A DNA stretch of 11,979 bases from Verrucomicrobiota bacterium. Its GTDB lineage: Bacteria > Verrucomicrobiota > Verrucomicrobiia > Limisphaerales > UBA1100. Below the pieces are notes generated by a model. The model ran no database searches. It was not told the origin of the DNA and saw only the letters and a program-made list of their open reading frames with translations. Position 1 is the stretch's first letter; each line of letters begins with the position of its first letter. Location: the NCBI GenBank assembly GCA_028872645.1, contig JAPKDK010000068.1:1-11979 (forward strand), in the 5' to 3' direction. The position numbers were made by a program, and so were the translations under genes. Of the stretch, positions 7,101 to 11,979 are shown piece after piece.

Positions 7101-8286
7101 CTTGGGTGACGGCGGTTTTAGCGGAGGCATCAGCGGTGCCAAAAAGTTTTTGTTGGGCGAGGGTGGCCAGCTTGGAGGCGGCGAGCGCTTTGGCAAGGGT
7201 GGCGTTGATGGTTCGCGCGGTAGCGAGATTCCACGCGCGGATGACATTGTCGCCATGCGCGGTGGCGATGAGTTTGCCATCGGCGGTCCACGCGGCGGAA
7301 GTGATTGGCGTTGGCTTTTCGAGCGCGAGCTTGGGCACGGTGAATTTGCCGTCAGCAATTGTCCAAATATGAATGGCACCATCCTGCGCGCCGGTGAGGA
7401 GCAGGGTGTTATCAAGCGAAAACGCGATGGCAGTGACAGGAGCTTTATGGCCGATCAGTGTTTTTACGCTTTGACCGGTGGCAGCGTTGAGGAGGCGGAT
7501 GCTGTTGCCTTCAGCTTGGGCAAGGGTCTGGCTATCGGCACTGAGCGCAAGCACGGTGGGATTTGCGGCGAACGTTTTTGCGGGCACAATGGGTTGGCGA
7601 CGCCAGAGTTTTACTTCGCGGAAACCGCCGCTGGCGAGCAGTTCCCCGCTTGGATGAAAGGCCATGGAATGCACGAGGTCGCGGTGGCTCACACCTTCTT
7701 TATAATTACCGATTTTGAGCAAAGCGGGATCGGTGAGGCGCGTGATGAGTGATTTGCTTGAAATGTGATAAAGAAAAATCTGATTGGCACGACCGGCCGC
7801 GGCGTACTGGCCGTTGGGAGAAACGGTTGCCGAATAAATCGGATTGAGCCCCGTCGGCAATGGTTGCCACTCTACTATCCGCGCGCCGCGCACTTCGCCT
7901 TTGGCGCCCTGAGTGATCCAGAGCTTGAGCAACCCCAGTTGATTGGCGCTGAGTGACTTGGCCGACACTTTGTTTTCCTTGGGCGGCATGGCGGGATCCT
8001 CCATGTGCGCGGCGGATTGGAAGAGTAAACTTTCCATCGGTTTGCCGGGCACGACGATGTCGGACTTGGCGATGTCCTGCGGCGTTTCAAGAATCACATC
8101 GGCTTTGGACTTGGTGTGGTTATGACAAGCAAGACAATTGGCGCGCAGCATCGGCAGAATTTCATTCTGAAAATCCACCGGTTTTGCACGCTTAATGTCC
8201 GCCACCGGCAGCGCAGAGTGGGTGGAGTTTGCCAAAAGACCTGCGGCAAGCGCAGCGGCCACGAAATGGATTCGAGTTGGATTCAT
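4117..8286 (-). CDS. Exported cytochrome c / double WD40 propeller protein with two long Ala-Lys-rich helical inserts
   Basis: The protein has 1389 residues from the ATG at 8286; an in-frame TTG at 8295 would add three. A signal peptide covers about 1-24. A planctomycete-type cytochrome c domain (about 36-128) has haem motif C51-L-A-C54-H55 and probable axial ligand Met100 in AMPP. Five WD40-like units follow (about 145-356), then insert 1 (about 362-560), two units (about 563-650), insert 2 (about 652-1076) and seven units (about 1077-1375). The total of 14 fits two seven-bladed propellers. The inserts are rich in Ala, Lys and Thr, low in aromatics and almost surely helical. They contain internal repeats at 446-492, 850-896 and about 963-988. 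The protein likely acts in the periplasm or at the cell surface as a haem-bearing scaffold; its partner and substrate are unknown. Its start lies 15 bases after the stop of the gene before it. Confidence 0.9.
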   Translation of the reverse strand: MNPTRIHFVAAALAAGLLANSTHSALPVADIKRAKPVDFQNEILPMLRANCLACHNHTKSKADVILETPQDIAKSDIVVPGKPMESLLFQSAAHMEDPAMPPKENKVSAKSLSANQLGLLKLWITQGAKGEVRGARIVEWQPLPTGLNPIYSATVSPNGQYAAAGRANQIFLYHISSKSLITRLTDPALLKIGNYKEGVSHRDLVHSMAFHPSGELLASGGFREVKLWRRQPIVPAKTFAANPTVLALSADSQTLAQAEGNSIRLLNAATGQSVKTLIGHKAPVTAIAFSLDNTLLLTGAQDGAIHIWTIADGKFTVPKLALEKPTPITSAAWTADGKLIATAHGDNVIRAWNLATARTINATLAKALAASKLATLAQQKLFGTADASAKTAVTQVANAKANAPKAAAALAVALKASAAATKAVPPAKATTAKALATFNTAEAAAKTAEANAKKIGADANQKPEAKQAAAKTATDNRKVADTAKVAHTKAQTAEAALVKTAAEKAKAVTLAKAADTKAKADLTASTKAVADTQKAVTTAKAALDKAKTAEDAAAKAGLKPHKEMKGHSQPVLALIQLPKSPTQILSGSRDGTLRHWDANTAQAIRSMSHGGPVLAVAVSADGVKFASASEKGTGKLWTASNGLQIAELKGTRKSIENSAGKDRFAAFAKVEVGYYTAYLKTQTDNHKKGEDRVKKADESLKKAVGMPIAEKKKILDTAQAEQTKTEISYTKLKADYDNEVKIFPPLDAAAKTAEAVAAKAKTAAAQPVADLAAKEKIAVTRKTAATAAQKKIDQQIASQQKPAEAKLATAKKTVTAANTAKVNTEKVLVTAKAVTAAMKKAFEAADQAAKAAELNSTKTAGDATKKPEEKQAAAQAATGKRKAANTAKTALTQAQAKEKTAQTATTTATTKFTQGSAALKTTESVLTTAKVAVANAQKAHTGAAKLAEDAAKAAVAAKPIAEKAKASQAATMKVATDKRKVATDSKTKRDQLNKDQTAAKKKKDDGAKKVTAADTEYKKLEEPRQQAANEAKLSKEALIKITAEKKTAEGQKIVADQQQKTADVTAKTAKDALAQAGQPVRTIAFSADGLTVVTGGEDQKLHLWNAATGKENDSFICHKGVIRFVAFTASGQILSVGADKKAALCDPVAQWKLERTVGTGDGKSPIIDRVTALAFSRDGTQLAAGSGEPSRSGTVQVFAVASGTLTRNFQEVHSDTVMGLQFNAAGTQIASGSADKFAKVTNLADGKILHAFEGHSHHVLGVAWQYNGRILASVGADKEIKVWNVITGERAGKGTGYGKEVTSIHFVGYTDQAVLSAGDNRVRRVRVPMGNPSNVRDFSGSKDFVYSSAVSADGAVIIAGGEASVLRVWNGINGQVIAAFEPPKVEESR
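5323..5400 (-). repeat. Internal protein repeat, copy 3, shorter (about residues 963-988)
   Basis: The core ATDKRKVA matches ATDNRKVA of copy 1, and upstream QAAT aligns with QAAA after a one-residue gap. It is weaker than copies 1 and 2 and lies about 100 residues after copy 2 in insert 2. Confidence 0.5.
5599..5739 (-). repeat. Internal protein repeat, copy 2 (residues 850-896)
   Basis: This copy lies in insert 2, offset by 404 residues from copy 1 in insert 1. Its existence implies that the two inserts arose at least partly by duplication of one helical module. Confidence 0.75.
6607..7203 (-). other. Helical insert 1 of the WD40 protein (about residues 362-560)
   Basis: This segment of about 200 residues lies between WD40 units 5 and 6, so it would emerge from within the first propeller. 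It is made mainly of Ala, Lys and Thr, with repeated AAAK, TAKA and AKTAE words and no Trp or Cys. Its end (528-548) resembles part of the helical segment in the gene upstream: 14 of 21 residues are identical. Confidence 0.75.
6811..6951 (-). repeat. Internal protein repeat, copy 1 (residues 446-492)
   Basis: By direct alignment, 27 of 47 residues are identical to residues 850-896 of the same protein, with no gaps. Shared landmarks are KPE.KQAAA and RK.A.TAK.A.T.AQ. The pattern includes Pro, Gln, Asn and Arg at matching positions, so it is more than shared Ala/Lys composition. Confidence 0.75.
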
Positions 8287-8301
8287 GATTTTCAAATTGA
8301 T

Positions 8302-11300
8302 TTACTTCTTTGCTTCTTTTTTCACCTCAATGACTTTCAGCTTCAGTGGCTGAGTCACTTTGATGGTTTGTTTTTGTAATTTCAGAGTAGCCTCAAGGTT
8401 GAGGGCAAGATCGCCCACAGTAGCTTTGTCCGTCGCAGTAAGAGTAAATTTACCTGTGCTCTGGTCTTTGGCGATGGTGAGCTTGCTGACAGACAAACCC
8501 TTGGCACCCTTGGGCAAGGCCACGCCGATGGTGACCGGATCGGCAAACGCATACTTGCGGGTGAGGTTGACGGTGAAATCGAGCTTCTCGCCTTGTTTGA
8601 GTTGGCTATCGGGCACCGGCTTGAGGTCGATGGGTGCGGCGGTCACCTTCACGGTGATGGGTGTGCTGAAGAATGTCGCGGTGATATCCTTCGGCTTGCC
8701 GGCATCAGTGAGCTTCTTCGTGTTCGCGGCGGCGGCGGCCTTGGCAACATCGGCAGCCTTCTTCTTCGCAGCAAGGTCGTCGTTTTTCTTTTGCGCAGCA
8801 TCCTGCTTGGCCTTGGTATCGGTGACAACCTTGGCGGCTGCTGCAGCCTTGATCTCGCCAGCCTTTGTCGCCGCAACAGCCTTATCGAGAGCCGTCTTGG
8901 CGGTGGTGGCGGCATTCTTCGTATCGACTACCTTCTTGTCGGCGACAGTTTGATCGACCTTGGCCTTGGCGGCGGCGGTCTTGGCCGTGGCCGAAACCGT
9001 CTCGGCGGCCTTGGCAGCAGCTTTGGTGCTGGCGGCCTTAGCCGTGGCGGCGACGGTCACGGCAGCTTTCGCAGCGGTGGTGAAGGTATCAAATGCCCTT
9101 TGTCCGGTCGCCTGCGCGACTTTGGCGGTAGTCACCGTCTTATCCGCATTTGTCTTGTCGGTGGCGGCCTTGGTGGCGGCAGTCTTGACTGTGGTTAATT
9201 CAGTTGTAGCAGTCTTGGCCACCTTGTCAGCCTCGGCGGCGGCGGCGTCAACCTTCTTCTGCTCCTCCTTAGCGACGTCGATACGCGCCTTGGGCACGCG
9301 GCTGTATTTGCCTTTCACCTGTGTACGCAAGTACAACACATGCTCACCCTCGGGCAATTTATAAGTATTTAAATTCAGGTCAAGCGTGGCTTCATCCTTG
9401 TTCTTGGCGAAGGTCACGTCCTTGAATTTCGACAGTGCGCTGTGGCCGAGCAGTTTTACTTTTTTGTCGATGCCCTTAAATCCGCTATCGTGTTTCACTA
9501 TGAACGGAATTTTCAATTGGCCGAACCTGGATTGCTCGTACACTTTATTTTCTTTCGGGACAAACGCCACGGGGATGACCTCCTCGCTGGTGACCTGCAA
9601 TTGCAACATACTCGTGAGTCGAGCGCGCACATTGCTCAGTTTCGTTTGGCTGTTGTAGGCAATGCTCGACACGCCGGCGTTGCGGGCGGCGCGTGTCACC
9701 GGCTTGCCCGCCACAGTGCTTTTGCCCGTGATGCGAATGGGCCCGGCCCAGGTGGGGGCGTCGACCTTGGCTTTAAGCATGAAATATGTGCTGTTTTGGC
9801 CGGGGGCAATCACCGCTTTGCTGGCGGTGATATGGCCGGGCAATCCGGTGATGCTCAATGCGATCGGTTCGTTGAACCCATCGCGCCGGAACGCCATCAC
9901 TTTGAGCGGCAACACTTCGCCGCGCCGCAGGAAACCGGTGGGCATAGGCAGCGGCTGATTGGCGATTGCCACCGCGCCTTCGGGCATGGCGACGAGCCGG
10001 AAGTCCGGCGCTTCACGGTGGATGGAAAGCCGATAAAGACTATTGGCCGCCTCGCTGTTGTACAAATCGTAAAGCAGCACCCGGTACCTGCCATCCTCCG
10101 GCACCACGAGCCGAAAGGAAGGATCCACGGAGGTGGTATTAAAAGTCGCGCCACCAATATTGACCGGATTTTCCTGCACCTCTTTCACGGTGCTCACCTT
10201 CACCTCGCCCTTGTCATTTTTCGTGACCCGCTCCACGCGGAAGTACGGATTGGTCGGCACACCGAGCCGCTCGCTGATCACTTCGAGCCAGTACACATCG
10301 TCTTTCTTCGCATCAAACGTCACCCAATCGCGATCACGTCTCGGAAAAAATGTGCCAACATATTCGCACGGCACGGGAAGTTTCTGAGCGGATTCCGGCA
10401 GATCATTGGCCGCGCCGGCCTCGGTGATCACGTTGTCTCCGGCAAAATGAATGCGTACCGGATTGGACATGCCGGCCGCGCTGGGCATGCGATAATCCAC
10501 GCCGTCAAAGCTCGCTCCCATCGGCCCCACGGGGGTGCTGCTGGCGATGTTTACACGCGCGGCGGCATCACCGGGGAGGTTGATGTTAACCATTTTTTTC
10601 TGTAACTGCTTGCCACCCAGCACAAGGCCCGAATCCTGTCCACCGGGAAGGTTGCGGCCGTACACTGTGTATTGCGCATTGCTGCCGGGCTTGCCGACGG
10701 GAGGCACGATGAAATCAATGTACGGCCGTTGTGAAACGGTAAGCCGATACACATGCTCCGCGCCACCGCCGTAAGTAAAGTCATGAATGGCCGTGAAATA
10801 ATCGCCAGCAGCGTCCGCGGTGAAATCAAGTGGCTCGCCGAACCGGTTGCGTTCCAACTCCAACCCGCCCGCGTTTTGGATCACCAGCACCGGTCCCATT
10901 TTGGAATCGATCGCCGTTGCCTGGCATTCCACCAGAATGCGCTGGCCTTTCTTCAGCGTAAACTTAAAGAAACTATAGTTACGCGCAACGGCCTGGCCAT
11001 TGATCGTGGTGCCCACTTTGATTTCCATCGCCTTGTCAGCCGACGCGCCGGCAGTAGTTTTTGCCTCCGGCAAATCACCCACGGCAAAGGCGCGGATATT
11101 GGAACTCCCAAAGCGTCCACCGCTCACTTGCACATCATAAATTCCCACCGGCACATTTTTTGCGATGGTGATTGCGTATTGGTTGGCCACTACCTTGCCC
11201 TTGTCATCCTTCTTGGGCACGGCTTTGATGCCGGGGTGTGAAAAGAAAAGTTCCTTTGCCTCCTCCAGATCGCCGCCGGCAATGGTGGCTTCCATCGTCG

Positions 11301-11424
11301 CACCTTGTTGCCCGCCGGCGGGAAAGATGCTGGTGATGCGCGCACGCGGGAGCTGTTGCGCAATGGTATCAGTGGCGGTCAAGAACGCCACCATAAGTAC
11401 AGCTAGGGGGATTGCCTGTTTCAT
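8302..11424 (-). CDS. Large exported protein with IPT/pre-peptidase-like beta domains and an Ala-Lys-rich helical segment
   Basis: The protein has 1040 residues with a signal peptide of about 22 (MKQAIPLAVLMVAFLTATDT, then IAQ). Residues about 27-116 resemble an IPT/TIG-like domain (ITSIFPAGGQQG to YDVQVSGG), and about 130-232 a pre-peptidase C-terminal (PPC)-like domain ending YRLTVSQRPY. A beta domain lies at about 235-330, then a second PPC-like domain at about 340-470 (DRDWVTFDAKKDDVYWLEV to SLYRLSIHR). Ig-like sequence at about 475-715 follows. Residues about 717-910 are an Ala/Lys/Thr-rich helical segment, and a last Ig-like domain covers about 914-1035. No catalytic motif is seen, so an extracellular adhesive or scaffold role is inferred. 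It follows the DUF1501 gene by 26 bases and precedes the cytochrome/WD40 gene by 15, so an operon is likely. Beta-domain boundaries are approximate. Confidence 0.85.
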   Translation of the reverse strand: MKQAIPLAVLMVAFLTATDTIAQQLPRARITSIFPAGGQQGATMEATIAGGDLEEAKELFFSHPGIKAVPKKDDKGKVVANQYAITIAKNVPVGIYDVQVSGGRFGSSNIRAFAVGDLPEAKTTAGASADKAMEIKVGTTINGQAVARNYSFFKFTLKKGQRILVECQATAIDSKMGPVLVIQNAGGLELERNRFGEPLDFTADAAGDYFTAIHDFTYGGGAEHVYRLTVSQRPYIDFIVPPVGKPGSNAQYTVYGRNLPGGQDSGLVLGGKQLQKKMVNINLPGDAAARVNIASSTPVGPMGASFDGVDYRMPSAAGMSNPVRIHFAGDNVITEAGAANDLPESAQKLPVPCEYVGTFFPRRDRDWVTFDAKKDDVYWLEVISERLGVPTNPYFRVERVTKNDKGEVKVSTVKEVQENPVNIGGATFNTTSVDPSFRLVVPEDGRYRVLLYDLYNSEAANSLYRLSIHREAPDFRLVAMPEGAVAIANQPLPMPTGFLRRGEVLPLKVMAFRRDGFNEPIALSITGLPGHITASKAVIAPGQNSTYFMLKAKVDAPTWAGPIRITGKSTVAGKPVTRAARNAGVSSIAYNSQTKLSNVRARLTSMLQLQVTSEEVIPVAFVPKENKVYEQSRFGQLKIPFIVKHDSGFKGIDKKVKLLGHSALSKFKDVTFAKNKDEATLDLNLNTYKLPEGEHVLYLRTQVKGKYSRVPKARIDVAKEEQKKVDAAAAEADKVAKTATTELTTVKTAATKAATDKTNADKTVTTAKVAQATGQRAFDTFTTAAKAAVTVAATAKAASTKAAAKAAETVSATAKTAAAKAKVDQTVADKKVVDTKNAATTAKTALDKAVAATKAGEIKAAAAAKVVTDTKAKQDAAQKKNDDLAAKKKAADVAKAAAAANTKKLTDAGKPKDITATFFSTPITVKVTAAPIDLKPVPDSQLKQGEKLDFTVNLTRKYAFADPVTIGVALPKGAKGLSVSKLTIAKDQSTGKFTLTATDKATVGDLALNLEATLKLQKQTIKVTQPLKLKVIEVKKEAKK
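8695..9276 (-). other. Helical Ala-Lys-rich segment of the beta-domain protein (about residues 717-910)
   Basis: About 195 residues dominated by Ala, Lys, Thr, Val and Asp, with no Trp or Cys, lie between two Ig-like regions. Composition and word use match the inserts of the downstream WD40 protein. Residues 832-852 match that protein's 528-548 at 14 of 21 positions, centred on TTAK.ALDKA. It is probably an extended helix or weak coiled coil and a candidate contact between the two proteins. Confidence 0.75.
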
Positions 11425-11450
11425 GTGTGCTTTTATATTGGGATTAGTGG

Positions 11451-11979
11451 TTAAAACAACTCTTCAATCGGATCACCAAAGGGCAGCACGGGGTGCGGCC
11501 GACCGGCGAAATCAGCGTACTGCTTTTCGGTGTCCACGCCGAGGTGCCGGTACATTGTGGCGAGCACATCCTGCGGGCGAATGGGGCGATCCTTGGGCAG
11601 GGCGCCTTGGGCATCGGAGGAGCCAATCACTGCGCCGCCCTGAATACCGCCGCCGCACATCGCTGCGCTAAACACGCCGGGGTAATGATCGCGCCCGCCG
11701 CTAGCATTAACTTTCGGCGACCGGCCGAATTCGCCCCAGGCGACAACCATCACGCGATCCATCAACCCGCGCTCTTCAAGATCCTGCAACAGCGCTGTGT
11801 ACGCCTGATCCCAACGTGGTAAAAATCCATCGCGCATCGTTTCGTGGCCTTTCACGTGTGTGTCCCACCAGCGCAAATCAACCGTGACCAACCGCACCCC
11901 TGCCTCCACGAGGCGTCGGGCGAGTAAAATGCGCTGGCTCCACGATGGCACGCCGCAACGGTCCGGCGTAGGTGCGTCG
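11451..11979 (-). CDS. DUF1501 family protein, C-terminal part (start beyond the window)
   Basis: The frame is open to the window edge and gives 175 residues ending GDPIEELF. Family marks are ILLARRLVEAGVRLVTVD, WWDTH, VVAWGEFGRSP, GRDHYPGVFSAAMCGGG, IGSSDAQG and a closing DVLATMYRHLGVD. DUF1501 proteins are abundant in Planctomycetota and Verrucomicrobiota, are usually exported, and are thought to have an alkaline-phosphatase/sulfatase-like fold. Their reaction is not established. A GTG at 11951 is in frame, but conserved family sequence continues upstream of it, so the true start lies outside. It is the first gene seen in the minus-strand cluster and is separated from the next by 26 AT-rich bases. 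Confidence 0.93.
   Translation of the reverse strand, partial: DAPTPDRCGVPSWSQRILLARRLVEAGVRLVTVDLRWWDTHVKGHETMRDGFLPRWDQAYTALLQDLEERGLMDRVMVVAWGEFGRSPKVNASGGRDHYPGVFSAAMCGGGIQGGAVIGSSDAQGALPKDRPIRPQDVLATMYRHLGVDTEKQYADFAGRPHPVLPFGDPIEELF

Noticed and set aside
5059..7203. Possibility that the Ala/Lys-rich DNA is a simple nucleotide tandem repeat or assembly artefact
   Set aside because: There is no exact tandem unit. The frame stays open through about 2 kb, codons vary, and WD40 sequence resumes in the same frame after each insert.
6460..7752. Long plus-strand open frame (430 codons, Gly/Phe-rich) opposite the WD40 gene, and similar ones at 5545-6327 and 8593-9198
   Set aside because: The minus-strand frame shows signal peptide, haem motif and WD40 repeats. 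The plus-strand frames have no recognisable domain and arise because Ala/Lys/Thr codons on the other strand rarely give antisense stops.
9442..10605. 387-codon plus-strand open frame opposite the beta-domain protein
   Set aside because: Its His/Arg/Gly-rich product has no family features and overlaps a well-supported exported protein on the other strand.
1..11979. CRISPR arrays, tRNA or rRNA genes, insertion sequences, phage or toxin-antitoxin genes
   Set aside because: No regularly spaced repeats, cloverleaf or rRNA-like segments, transposase motifs or terminal inverted repeats were seen on either strand.

Overview
The window looks like a chromosomal segment of a member of the Planctomycetota–Verrucomicrobiota (PVC) group. 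The evidence is the gene content: an exported PQQ-type beta-propeller protein beginning DWPNWRGP, a DUF1501 protein, a large exported protein with pre-peptidase-like beta domains, and a secreted protein joining a planctomycete-type cytochrome c domain to WD40 repeats. No taxon below this level can be fixed by reading. None of the starts I checked has a clear Shine-Dalgarno sequence.

Layout. Bases 1-656 (minus) hold the N-terminal part of the exported PQQ-like propeller protein, cut by the window edge. An AT-rich divergent intergenic region (657-954) follows. It carries a perfect DnaA-box 9-mer, a 12-bp palindrome, a 9-bp-stem hairpin and a terminator-like hairpin just ahead of polyphosphate kinase ppk1 (955-3084, plus). 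ppk1 ends exactly where a convergent ROK-family sugar kinase gene ends (3085-4062, minus), with no bases between the stop codons.

The rest, 4117-11979, is a minus-strand gene cluster, probably an operon. Its order of transcription is DUF1501 protein (partial), then the exported multi-beta-domain protein, then the cytochrome c/WD40 protein, with gaps of 26 and 15 bases. The ROK kinase gene may be a fourth member after a 54-base gap.

The most striking feature is that the two large exported proteins both carry long Ala/Lys/Thr-rich helical segments inserted among beta domains. One of about 195 residues lies in the beta-domain protein. Two, of about 200 and 425 residues, lie in the WD40 protein. 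I count 14 WD40-like units around these inserts (5, insert, 2, insert, 7), which fits two seven-bladed propellers, the first interrupted between blades 5 and 6. The inserts share recognisable sub-repeats within the WD40 protein and also between the two genes. My inference is a secreted or periplasmic assembly: a DUF1501 enzyme-like protein, a beta-domain scaffold and a haem-bearing double propeller, possibly held together by matching helical segments. Its substrate and function are unknown. ppk1 and the ROK kinase are central phosphate and sugar metabolism genes with no visible link to this assembly apart from adjacency.
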